From Beroe forskalii (Eukaryota; Ctenophora; Nuda; Beroida; Beroidae), in assembly GCA_011033025.1 (NCBI GenBank), contig WFMF01000045.1:248001-312000 (forward strand): a stretch of DNA of 64,000 nucleotides, given 5' to 3'. The position numbers and the translations under genes were made by a program. Within the stretch, counting starts at the first letter, position 1, and each line of letters begins with the position of its first letter. Positions 20,519 through 32,329 of this stretch are shown in pieces. The notes below the pieces were generated by a model. It saw only the letters and a list, made by a program, of their open reading frames with translations. It ran no database searches and was not told where the DNA came from.

Positions 20519-22363
20519 CAATCATTCTTTTCAGAGTGGTCAGGTCTCCTTGGGTAGCAGCGATGTGCAGTGGGAAACTGGGCTGATCGTTGTCGTTTTC
20601 GTCAATCTGAAAAACGATGGTTCAAAATGAAAGGAGGTATATTTATGTGGAGTTAAATTTTGGTGTTTACAAATTTGGTTGGGTGCAATTTGGGTATCTT
20701 TCTCACGTCATTACTCCAGTTAAAATAATATGATAATGACGTCATTTTTAACTGCATGGTGTGTGAAAATATGAGATTTTTTCGTAAAATCCCCAAATAA
20801 CAACATAAATACACCTAAGGTATGTTCGAAATTTGGCTTTGAAAATCATGTCAGAAAACTGATTATGCTGGAAGATTGGCTGCAATTTGAAAATAAGCAA
20901 TGTATCATGACCTACTTTCAAAAGTCTAAATAACAATGCTCTCACCTTCAAATTGGATAGATAGTCGACCACATCATGTTGTTCATGAACAATGCTCTTC
21001 TCCAATGGTGTCTCAGCATCATTGTTGATGCAATCCAGTGCTTGCAACCAATCCTCAACAATGGACACAATGTACTTCACAACATTGAGGTGCCCTTGTG
21101 CTGCAGCCAGATGGAGGGAAGTGTCACCAGTTACCAGGGTAACGGTATCTAAAGAACAGCCCCACTTCACCAGAGTCTGCACACATCCTGAGTAATTTAA
21201 ATAGAGTCATTTCACACTTAATTACTTAATGAGGCAATACCTTTGAAACGATTATCTGAGGTGTTGTTACATTGTTAGGTACATGGTATTCCACAAAGTC
21301 ATTCAAATGTTTCCAAACTTCATAACTGCCAAATACAGAGCAGAAAACGCTTGATAAATACCAACCAAGTTTTCCATTGTGAGCAGCATGGTGTATGGGC
21401 TTCCAGCCATTGATGTCACGTATCTCCATGTCACCTCCTTTTCTACACATAGTCCTTAGTGTGAATGTGTTGCCATGTGCTGCAGCTAGATGAGAAGGGC
21501 ACTGCCCGGCTTCATCTTGCAGAGTCAAGTCAGCTTGATGGGACATAAGTGCCTGCCAAAGATTTGGTACATAGTTTTAAAATTAAAAGTGATATGCAGA
21601 CAATATATATTTAATAAAACTGCTGTCTTTCATTGAAAGTAACAATAATGATTCAAGCCAAATAACTACTCCACAATATCAACTGACAGTTTCTGAAATA
21701 AATAATTGACTTTTTCATTCAAATCTTCAGGATCTCTTTTACAGCCTCAACCATCAAAAATTTGGTTGTCTTTGTGTTTAAAGTTTAAAACAAATTAAGG
21801 AATTATAGGATTCTGAAATATGAAGTTTTTGATCCAATAAATAATCATTTCATTCAAAGCAAGCTTTACTAACCTCAAAACATTGGTCTTTGCCTCTTAT
21901 TGCAGCCACATGAGCTGGTGTCCATCCTTGAATTGATTTGGCATTGGTATCTGCAGTGTGCCAAACGAGCCAGTGTATGCACTCAATATGACCATAGTAG
22001 CAGGCTCTATGTAATGCAGTGAACTTCTCTTTACCCTGGGCAAAATGGTATTTAGCTATCATTATCTCAGAAGTCTCATCATAATTATGATTTCAATCTA
22101 ATCTGCCAGTGCCATGTGAAACAATAATTGCAAGAAAATAAACAAATAGGAAATCCTTAGACAAGAAAAACATGAGTAACATTTACTTCTTTCATCATTT
22201 ATCAGCAATTATAACCTTCAATGAATCTACCTACCAGTGGTGTATCAAGGTCTATACTCTGATCTTTGATGAGTTTTTCACATTCCAATACATCCCCTCT
22301 TTCAATGTAATCATGAAGCTTCTTCACTAAACGATGAGCTGACTCTCTACTTTCAACAACCAT
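20519..22363 (-). CDS. ANKRD42: Ankyrin repeat protein orthologous to ANKRD42 (five 5' exons)
   Basis: Exons on the minus strand: 22363-22235, 22035-21874, 21552-21366, 21187-20946 and 20606-20519, all with consensus splice sites and compatible phases (269 codons). The ATG at 22363 starts MVVESRESAHRLVKKLHDYI. Five to six ankyrin repeats follow: FTALHRACYYGHIECIHWL, GWTPAHVAAIRGKDQCFEAL, GQCPSHLAAAHGNTFTLRTM, GWKPIHHAAHNGKLGCVQTL, DTSLHLAAAQGHLNVVKYI and a last one, FPLHIAATQGDLTTLKRM. Motifs such as GWTPAHVAAIRG and LVKWGCS match vertebrate ANKRD42. Ankyrin proteins are protein-binding scaffolds; the precise role of this one is little known. Exon 5 ends at a good donor, so 3' exons are expected, but none was found down to 13.4 kb; the gene may be truncated or have a distant or divergent end. 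Confidence 0.85.
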
Positions 22364-23415
22364 CTTGTATCAGTAAAAACCTACATGTTCTAACCATCTA
22401 TTGTCTACCTCAAATTTAAATTTCTGTAATGCAGAGGGACCAGCGGGGGATGTCATAGAAATTAATAGATGAATAAGTGTGATAATGAAAAAAGGTCAAA
22501 CTCTTTAATAACAACACTCAGCTCTCTAAAATCTATTATCTAAATTAAATAAAATCAAATGCCCAAGCAAATGATCTAAGAGTATTGTGAAGCTGTTATT
22601 TTAAAAGAAACCAGCACAACACACCCCTTCCAGCTCAAGAATTAAGAATTGTACCTCAGTTCCCAGGGTTAGCAGCAGGATACCAAAGTTGTACACAGTA
22701 CTCAAGCTTTGGAACAACAAGAGCTTTGTAAATATTTAGCATAACTTCAACATCTTTAGCAACAATATTCTACTTATCCATGCTATAGGTCTATAGTCCT
22801 ATTTGCATCTTTGCACATAAAGTAAAGTAAAGTAAGCATTATGGTATTGAACCATCTCTAATCTCACACTCAATGGATCAATATCAAATGTTAACAATTA
22901 TTTAGCACCATTTCACTCCGGTGCCCATTCCATAGTAACATTAATAAAAAGCAATTTTACAATTAACAAATAAGAAGTTATTCAACATGATAAAATTCAT
23001 TTTAACTTCCACAATGACAAAATTTTGCAATATTTAAATCCCATTTCAAAATTTCATCCATAAGAACACCTATGTCTTTTTCTGAACATGTCTGTTTAAT
23101 AGCTTCAGTATCTAAAAAGTGATCATTCCTTGGATTATCATTCAAATCTATATGCATCACCTTACATTCATCTAAGTTTCCTCACAAATTTCTATTGATG
23201 TCAAGTCAACAGAATTTTCATCGTAATTAGTAGCATTTATAATCATCTTTAGATCATCCGAAAGATTTTGGAAACATTTTTGAATACATCTGGTGAATCA
23301 TTAATTTAAAGGACTTGCCCTAACCAGGACCCTGGTTACGCGCACGGACGCGGAGTGCGCGGCAAGCGACGCCCCTGGGGAAGCGACGTCGATGGCAATA
23401 TATCCCATTACCCCT
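22364..23415. other. 5' flank of ANKRD42, no further gene seen
   Basis: AT-rich non-coding DNA. Bases 22600-23300 look like decayed sequence on the minus strand of a mobile element, with many stops. No promoter element is convincing. Confidence 0.3.
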
Positions 23416-23565
23416 TTCCTAAGCCCGCATAGGTGTGTGTACGCGCCCGCGCGCGCTTCCCTACGGGAAGCGCGAGCCACACAGGGATATACGTGTTTAG
23501 CAAATTACCCCTGTTTGCATTGCGCGGCCGCGGCGCGTTCACATATCTATGCGGGCTTATGGGAA
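23416..23565. mobile_element. Short MITE-like element with TTCCTAAGCCCGCATAGG ends
   Basis: Left end TTCCTAAGCCCGCATAGG, right end close to its reverse complement (ATCTATGCGGGCTTATGGGAA). The interior is rich in CG and in short hairpins (CTTCCCTACGGGAAG). A longer element with the same ends is at 63450-63764. No coding capacity. Confidence 0.65.
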
Positions 23566-23786
23566 TGATTGTCAGGGATCAGATAACGTGATCTGATGAA
23601 TATATTATGTTAAGTTTGCTTATCTTTGTCATGCGTTGCCTGACCCCCTCGCGCGCGCGCCACGACTCGCAGCGCAGATGGGTCTGACGACGTCAGACAA
23701 GCTTATCTTATTTTGGTATGAAAGAAAGCAGTGCTCATGCTATTGCTAAAGAAAGCAGTGTTCATGTTCTTATCTGATCTAACGGT

Positions 23787-23932
23787 GGCGTGTCGAACTC
23801 ATATGTGCGCGGCTTTTCAATGCGCGGCGTTATTGTGCGCGGCTTGCTGCCTGTATCTAACAGGCTAGGCAGCAAGCCGCGCACGATTACGCCGCGCATG
23901 GAAAAGCCGCGCAATTATGAGTTCGACACGCC
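23787..23932. mobile_element. Near-perfect 146-bp GC-rich palindrome
   Basis: Two arms of about 67-70 bases, about 90% complementary, around a loop of a few bases (TATCTAA). Arms begin GGCGTGTCGAACTCATA and contain repeated TGCGCGGC motifs. Such foldbacks are usually MITE-like; no target duplication could be defined. Confidence 0.75.
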
Positions 23933-25077
23933 CCTGTAAGTCATGAATATAAATTTCTATTTAAATTCATCAAGACATCGATATTTCCTAACTTTATACT
24001 TAAACACCAACATGACCCCATTAGGTAATGGGTATAAATGTAATATAATATGTAGAGCAGTAGAATTTAAGTGAGTCACAACAAAATGAGTGGTGTGCAG
24101 GCATCATCAATCCTTTCAGGGTGTTTAAATTACGAGAGCTGTTCATGATATAGGCCCCAGCAGTCATCCCCTGGTATAAGGGTATTGCAGTGTCAAGTGT
24201 AGTTTTGAATGAGCGATGTAGTTTTGAATGAGCGATGTAGTAAAAGACAAGTTTTGTGAAGAGTTTGTTGTGGAACCGTGTTGCTGTAAAGCAAAAAGTT
24301 TTATCTTATCTCATCTTACCTGCCTGAATGTAACTGGACACCGTTCCTTATGGCCTTTGACTTCACTCCAATCATCAAGAAATTAAGCAACACACTTAGT
24401 GAAGAGAAGTAGAGCACTGGTGGATGGATCTGGTTATATTTGTGATATTAATATTGTGTGTGTTGTGTATATTTTTGTGGTGTGGACTGTCTTGACTCTT
24501 TGTTTTTCACTCGACTACAGTGTAATACTTACATATCATTGTGTGTACAAAAATTTTAAATTCAATATATAAACTTCATTCACAAGAGCATTTATTTTCA
24601 TGGTTTCACATATTACATCATGATCACCTCTGAAAGATATTGTGCTTAACTATGCTTGGGCTGCCCTTGTCCATCTTGTCCAGAAATTCAAAAGTATGAA
24701 CTGACACAGATCTAACAGACAAAACATTTTCTGCTTTTTCTGTTTTGACCTTAAAACTTGAACTTTTTCGAAATGGAAGTTTAATTATAAGGTCTCTTGT
24801 CATTTGGTATCTCCTAATAGTAACTTTTTCCTCATTTTACTCAGGTTGATTAACATTCAAATGGAGATCCTGAAGATGGAATCTTAAATTCCGAAACTGT
24901 CAGTAGATTTGCATGGTTGTGTGAATTTGTTCAATTCATTCCATTCATTATCATCATTGAGTTTCACTCATCTCATACCCCAGTGACAGAACACAGTCAG
25001 CACCTCGCCGATCCCAAATTTCAGGAGTACCAAATCACGTCTTCCATCACCAGCATACTTTTTCCCGAAACTGAAGG
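23933..25077. other. Spacer, nothing recognised
   Basis: No exon, RNA gene or repeat boundary is apparent. A tandem 19-base duplication (GTAGTTTTGAATGAGCGAT) lies at 24199-24240. Confidence 0.3.
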
Positions 25078-25218
25078 GTTTAGTAACGAGTAAAAATTGC
25101 TAACCGGGATATAACACACGAGGGCCAAAGGCCCGAGTGTGTTGTATCGCATTAAGAACCGAGGCCGGAGGCCGAGGTTTTTATTGTAGAGGTTTGCAAT
25201 TTTTACGAGTTATTAAAC
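25078..25218. mobile_element. MITE-like element with 23-bp inverted ends
   Basis: GTTTAGTAACGAGTAAAAAT... at the left mirrors ...ATTTTTACGAGTTATTAAAC at the right. Inside are two compact hairpins, ACACGAGGGCCAAAGGCCCGAGTGTGT-like and ACCGAGGCCGGAGGCCGAGGT. Similar small hairpins occur at about 7330 and 27619. Confidence 0.65.
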
Positions 25219-25753
25219 TGAATTATGCACCGTAATTACTCGTAAAAAAGGGGATAATTTCAAACACAAGGAAATGTTTTAATCTATAATATTAAGCTAC
25301 AACTGGGTCGACCATGCTGTAAAAAATTGATTTTATCATTATTATTACGCACTGTTCCACTGCACCATAATAAATTATTATGACCTACAGTGCGTAATAA
25401 ATCCTGATTTTGGCACTTCAGTGCGTAATAATTTATTGCGCACGGTATCCTGGTGCCTATAGGGCTTTTGAATACATAGCAAAACATGCCTGGAAGGTGC
25501 ATAATATACCTTATCGATTTTGTATCGTCTCACAGCATGGCCTGAATCGCCTAGATAGTTTGTTTCGTTCATTGATTGGTTTAAGGTGATTAGTGATTAC
25601 ACATCACTGTGCGCTGGGTAAGAAGCACCCCAAAATAACAAGCCGAGGTATTCGTAGTGACTGCCTTGCTGACCGAAGATCAGCCAAGTATTTTACACTC
25701 AGTTACGGCACTTTCAAAAGTAAAATATTACAATTTAAAATGCACTTATAAAA

Positions 25754-26159
25754 ATTTTCCTTGTGTTTGAATAATGAACGTAATTAAGCAAAGAATACTA
25801 AACTAATGACATCAAAATACCGTCAAAATGTCATAGTCCATTGCAACGAAAAGTTTTGCAGCTATCAGATAATGTCTTCACACTCAGATCAGTGTTTTAC
25901 CACTTTCAGAGCGGAGACGTGATTTCAGATCACGTCTGCACGCTCAGATCAGCATTTTGCCACGCTCAGCGCGGAGTCGTGATTTTCAAATCACGTCTCC
26001 GCTCTGAAAGTGGCAAAACACCGATCTGATTGCGAAGACATTATCTGATAGCTGCAAAACTTTTCGTTGCGATGGACTATGACATTTCAATGGTATTTTG
26101 ATGTCATTAGTTCACAATTCTTTGCTTAATTACGCACATTATTCAAACACAAGGAAAAT
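25754..26159. mobile_element. 406-bp foldback element
   Basis: The left arm from ATTTTCCTTGTGTTTGAATA is mirrored by ...TATTCAAACACAAGGAAAAT at the right; arms are about 200 bases and include paired segments GTCATAGTCCATTGCAACGA and GCAGCTATCAGATAATGTCT. The centre carries further short palindromes (ACGTGATTTCAGATCACGT). Related fragments (AATCACGTC, CTCAGATCAG) continue to about 26420. Confidence 0.75.
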
Positions 26160-26837
26160 GCTGATAGTGGTAAAATGCTTATGTGAGATTGCAGACATGA
26201 TCTAAAATCACGTCCTCACTCTCATGACGATTTAGGTCATTGCAGGAGCTATAATAACGACATTTTCTGACCAATGCAACGACGAAATTTGGTGAAATTG
26301 CCAATGTCATGAATGTTGAATTGCCCTTTTGCGTCCAAAGCTATTATATAGTGATTATGATCATCATTCATTTTTCGCCAAAATCACGTCTGGAGAAGGC
26401 CGACATGTCGCCACGCTGAGCATGGCAGATCAGCAGTGTTCTGTCACTGGGTCTCATACACTTGATATCATGAAGGATCAAATTAAAGATCCTAATATTT
26501 GATATCTTTTATTGTTAGGCCTTATGCCTGTTTAAATCTGTCTGAAAGGCAGACATATTAACAAACATACCTGATACTATTATTGCTCTGCCTCAATCTG
26601 GTCTGGAAAACAGAAAAGAAAAATGGGGCATGGACATATCACATAATTATGACACACCTCCTATGTGGAGTTCCTGTAGAGGGTAAATCTTATCTTAATG
26701 GATTACAGTGTGGGTGTTGTTAAATTTCTGGAAGTTCTGTGTGTCATGAATAGAAACATGATGATTGTATCAAACAAGTTGGTCACTCAAGATGAAAGTA
26801 ATCTACTACATGTATTTGAGCCTATGTCACTATTGTA

Positions 26838-27040
26838 ATGGCTTATGCAACAATTGATGAGTGTTACAATACAGAAAAGCTAGAGTGCTATAGTGATCAA
26901 GATACTAATAAAAATGAAGAAGCTTTAGAACTGAATTGTGAGAATGGCAAAGTAATTTCTAATGGTGATTCAAAATTGGATTTTCATGAGACGGACCATG
27001 GTATCCCACTGTTCATAAAGATTCCAGAAAAAGAACTTGA
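26838..27040 (+). CDS. Possible first coding exon, unknown protein
   Basis: An ATG at 26838 opens an acidic frame (MAYATIDECYNTEKLECYSD...) that reaches a good donor, CTTGAG|GTAACT, at 27040. Composition looks protein-coding (Asp/Glu/Asn-rich) but no downstream exon, promoter or homology was recognised, and the frame without splicing stops 36 bases later. It could be a chance ORF. Confidence 0.25.
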
Positions 27041-27239
27041 GGTAACTAGTATAAAATGGTATAGCTTGATGTACAGGTAATATGAATTGAAAAGGGAAGT
27101 GCTGACGGAAAAGCACTCAGTCAATTATTCATACTGTTGAAGGCTTGATAGGTAAACCTCAATTTGAGATCATAGAACAAACTTTAAATGGTTACAATAC
27201 AGTAGGGTAACTAGATCATAGAGAACAGCTTATCTGATA

Positions 27240-27440
27240 CAACCAATGGCATTTCCAATTATCAGAGCTATAATGACCATATCTGATGGAATGCACATTA
27301 ATTCTGCATTTATGTCATACAGGTTAAAATCTTGCTGTTGGTAAAGTTCCAAGGTTAATCTTTTTCTGGCTGCTTTATCTGGTATATGAAAGTTTCTAAG
27401 AAAGTCCCTCTTTAATTCCTTAATCTCTTGTGACACTTTT
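27240..27440 (-). CDS. Possible internal exon on the minus strand, unknown
   Basis: A minus-strand frame reads SQEIKELKRDFLRNFHIPD followed by KAARKRLTLELYQQQDFNL, and a plausible donor (AACCT|GTATGA) follows. It has no ATG and no visible partner exon. The amphipathic, Lys/Leu-rich composition is suggestive only. Confidence 0.2.
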
Positions 27441-30400
27441 ACCTTATTTTGCTAACTCTTGCAACACCAGAGCCAAAAACATGCTAAAAATAAGATCAGT
27501 GCTATAGCCTTCTTTTATTTATTCTTTTATTTAGTTGTTGTTTTTATCTTGTATTTTGAATAAATGTGTCCAGATTTAAATATAGTCTTTATCATCGAGG
27601 TTCAGGGGGTTAATTGCTAAATTATCATCGAGGGCAAAGCCCGAGATGATAATTGGAGTTGAATCCAAGACCGAAGGTCAATTTAAACGTCAGGCTGCCT
27701 AGCGTCAGTGAAAAACAACAGGAATCGTCGTCAAAACCAATTTGACTACCTATATGTATGGTATTGATCAAAGCATGGTTATTGATAATTTAGGCTTACG
27801 CGGGACTCAGAAATTGGCGTGTCCCATGGGGCCTCACGTGAAGGTCAGTATGAAAAACTGACATCGGGAATCGATTCAGCGTCATCAAAAAACCCTATTC
27901 TAGACACCCTACATGCCAAGTCGGGCTGAAATTAAATTTTTGGCAATTTTGGGAATTTGGGCAGTCCAAAAAAGGGCGTGGCCCATAAAAATGTTCTCAA
28001 GGTATCTGAGTTTGAGAACTTTCAGGATATGTTTATTAGACCTAAAACTAACTCTTAGTGAAGGTTTCATGCTTGTATCAATTTTTTCCCGGTTATGCAA
28101 AAATTTTATCTAATATCACCTTACTAGTAGTTTATATTATAGTCTAAACTCCATCCCAAACTAAGTGCAAATTACTAAGCACAGCGCGTACTACATTCGA
28201 TAAAAGGGTGGTAATCAGATTAATATCTTCTAGGCGATAGAATTGTCGGCATACTCGCCATCATCTACAGCAGCTGCAAAACTTTAATTCCAGGCGAATG
28301 AAGTAAAACAAATTGCGGTGGTATCGTGAAGGATGATAGATTTTGAGCGAAACGACGCTTCAAGTTCACGGCAGCATTAAAATGCATGAGAATTATGGAT
28401 TCGGTAAATCAAACCGTAATACCCGAACAATGGGGCATTGTTATAAATTTGGTTGGTAATCATGAGATTACTGGCGAAATATCGGAGCATAAACAATATT
28501 TGGAATATATTGATTGGAATTCATCACATAACCATATAGCAATTCCGTGATATATTGATTGAAATTATCAAAATCAATAACCATATAAATGACAATTCAT
28601 AATCGCTATTTTAGGCGTAACATCAGTCATGGTTATATGGTTTACGCCTGGGAACCAATATCGGAATTCATCGAATAAAAACGGTTATAAATAGCAACGC
28701 TAATATGGGACATGGGTACGGCGGAATCACAGATGAATTAAAATTATTTACTGGTGAAATTGATATTGACTCTAATGATTTTCGTCGCACTACTTATAAT
28801 TGCGACAGTAAACTCTAAAATGTCTGTTTTTCTGTCATCAAATCACAATTATAAGCCATGATTATGACATTAATTCCTACCATCTATCATTTTGCGGTGA
28901 ATAAAATTTACAATTATTCTCAAAGAGGGCTTTACAACACATGGAAAAATACTCGGCCTAACACGTGCAGTGGACCTGTCTAGGATAAAAACACAAAAAC
29001 ATGCAGGGAAATATAACGCTGAAACACAGACAAAATATAAAGTAAAATATATAAAAGTCTCGAGGGCCTTATCGGGTTTGATAATCTTGATTCGAGAAAC
29101 GCGAGGGTTGAACGAAACACTTAATCAGGGCCAAGGCTTAACTAGCTATATCGTATTAATAGGATAAGTGTACAAAACCATTAGTGGTAGATATTGACAG
29201 AATGTCAGGCAAAATATTTCACAAAATATGATATTCTCGTATTGAAAAACTAAATTACTAAAATTAAGACGATCAGTACAGGGTGTCATGGTACTATTTC
29301 ATCAGACATTTGACGTAAAAATAAGACAAAGATAATTCGATGATCGATGTACGCCACTGGATAAATCAATAACAACTATTTTTTTCCTTAATCGGTGTAA
29401 TTATGCAGTGATAGTTCGTGGGATCCGGTGACATATCGGGATATCCGTTACAATGTATCCAATTGTACGAAAAAATAGTAATTGTAAATATTTCTAAAAA
29501 TATAATGGCAATTGAGATTTTATGGAGCATCTATTTTTGTCAAGGTAATACAATTGGAGTATAATGATTGTCATTTTGAAGTAAATTAAGTTTGTGACAA
29601 AGTTGAGGGAGGGACCTAAACTTGTCTGGAATTCTGAGATTTAAGAAAAATTAACAGACTAAACCTCAGTCTGTTTCATAATCATAAAATTAAAACAATA
29701 CATCGAGTCAGAAGTAAAACCTTCATAATTTGCTTTGAGACATTAATTTGATTGAACATGTCTAATAAATCGTAGCTACTCATGCATAAGTTTTACGTTA
29801 CGCAAGCTACAACGTATAAATGAAAGCGGCTGTGAGAAAAAGTAGGAAATGACTAGAAATTGATTTTGTGTGTTCGAATTGGCAGAGCGGACCGATACAT
29901 TATAATGAATTAATAAGTCACATGGACAGTAAGGAAAAGATTGTCTCCTGAAGTCGCTACCTACTTCAGTACTTCTTCAATGATCACTGAAAACTGATTC
30001 CCGCAAGAGAGACGAATCCGGCATTCCGTATACTATGTAATGGGCCGTGGTGTGTGGACAATGGGAGGACAATGGGAGATGAGTGAAACATGGTGGAAGT
30101 TTGGAATAGTGAGACAGACACCTTCTAGTATGAGATATCATATGGCCAAGCGCCAAAGCAAGCCGTGCCGCGAAAACAAGAGTGAACAGAACAATACAGC
30201 TCAAGAATTCCCATGATGAAAAGAATATCAGACTAAACAGATTATTTTATATTTACGGATTTCCGAAGAACCACTTTTTGTAGACGAATGTCAAAACCTA
30301 CGATAGAAATATAGATATCAAAAAAAAATTGAAGAGATATTTATATGTCAACGTCGACTGGCTTTCCTTCACCAGATAGATTAAATTCCAGCTGGTTATA

Positions 30401-32329
30401 ATAAGCTTTAAGCAGTTTGGACTTAGTCCTTCATCTTGATTTAGAACTGTGAATTTGTGACGTTGAACCGCCTATATTCCCGCGAACAATGAACAGGGAA
30501 TGGTAGAGGAAATCCTAATTTCTAAAAACAGCTGGAGATATATTTCCCATCCTCTTTTAGTTTTACAGACGCTTTTAGAACGACAGATCTCAGGTAATCA
30601 AATAACGCATCACTGCCCAGCATTTGGATTCCAAAATCCTGGAATCTCATTGGACGTTCATTAGTATATGACAAAACTATAATAGACGTAAGACGTGTTT
30701 TTTGACGCGATTCAATGCGATCAAATCGAAATAAAGTCTGATTAAGAGATGCCATGGCGCCAAGTGCAACCAATGATCAAGATATCATCCGTTGAAATTC
30801 AGTAATCAAACAGCTGATAATCCTAGTAAACTGAAAATCTAAACAGTGAAGCGTGAATCAAATTATACGATATGTCCGGACTAAGGATTAAACACACTTT
30901 AGAACGCCTGCTTTTCTCATGTCGGTCTTAAACGTCTGCACGTGCAATCCGCAGAAAAAGCGGGCTGTGGCTCAACTATATAAATTCCTTCTCACCGATA
31001 ATTCTCACTTAATAAGATAAAGTTCTTCATACCCGAAGTAAATCCGGGTTTAAAGAATTCTGAAGAAATCCAACATAGGTACGCGTTGATAAATGATTAT
31101 ATTTCCGCATTTCAGCATACTTGCATGAATGGGAGTGTCATGAAAACGACAAAGTTAACCATAGTTGCTATTCAGTTCAAATCATCCAACAACATCTGAT
31201 TTAAATCGTGCTTTACTACATTGACCATTCATGCAGACATAAACAAAAAGATCCTAGGGATAACCGACAAAGAGGGGATTATATTTGAATTACATATATC
31301 TCAATGTAATTTGTTATAAATACTGACGTATGAAGAGTCGTGACTGTAATATATCCAGTATTCGCATATTATCCCTCATTTTTGCATACTTCTGTGGAAT
31401 GAAACTCATTCGTATCCTAGGATAGAGCAAGGCTTTCAGGAAATTAGTTAAAAGTAGCCGTATTATCTCATCTCGGAAACGAGCATTTCAGTAGTAAAAT
31501 AGACTCTTAATCCGTTAGTTCATGTCGGCAATGAAAATTTGTATTTAGGGATATTATAATATTGAGTTGTTATGATTATAGGCGCCAATAGGCGCCCATG
31601 TTATGGCCGACCAAGAAATTTCCGATAAGACCATATCATCACTAGCCGCTACGAGTAGGTAGGAAATTTGACCATGATATAAAATATCCAAGTTGTTCAG
31701 TTATACTAAACCGAGCTCGGAGGATTCATCTGAATATGAAATAAAAATTCGGTTTTTGAAAAATTGTTTGGAAACCATCACCCTTATTTTCCATATTGCA
31801 CCAAAATTCCGATGTGAACTTTTTTTTTTTTCTGAAGTCCTGATTTTCGCAAAATGGCAACTTGGATCTGTCATACGCGTAGCGCGCAGACAAATTCAAG
31901 TGAATTAAAATTTACAAAACGCGCGCGCACCGTGGGAATAAAACGCGCGTCGATCACAAGTCAAACTTAGCACGTTACAGACACTCAAATCTAAATTGTG
32001 ACCGAATGGCAAATCTGTGTCATTTAGCGGGAACATCTAAAAATGTCAATGTTTCCTTCAATCAGAGACTTCTGAAATTGGAAGCTAGTTAATACTTCGA
32101 TAGTATGCTCATCTAGCTGAAATCATAGATGTTATGAATCCATGTACGGACATAAAATATCGAACTTGCGGATAAGTCACCGATTCTGGGTAACACACCC
32201 TCCAACAGCAACTCTCTACTCGACTGGAGTACTGAACGAGTGGCTGGAGTACTTGGACTACACTGATCCCAACTGCGATCCCTGCTGAATCTTCAAAATG
32301 TATCAAAAATGTATGTATGTATAAAGTAC
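27441..32329. other. Long gene-poor stretch
   Basis: About 4.9 kb without a supported gene. A 38-base hairpin (AATTATCATCGAGGG...GATGATAATT) lies at 27619-27656. Around 30975 there is a TATA-like ACTATATAAATTCC but no following ORF. A frame on the minus strand at 32105-32270 could follow PNKP exon 9 in phase for about 57 codons, but it has no similarity to the kinase domain. Confidence 0.35.

Noticed and set aside
32105..32270. Terminal PNKP exon in phase after exon 9
   Set aside because: Open for about 57 codons but lacks any kinase feature expected at that position.
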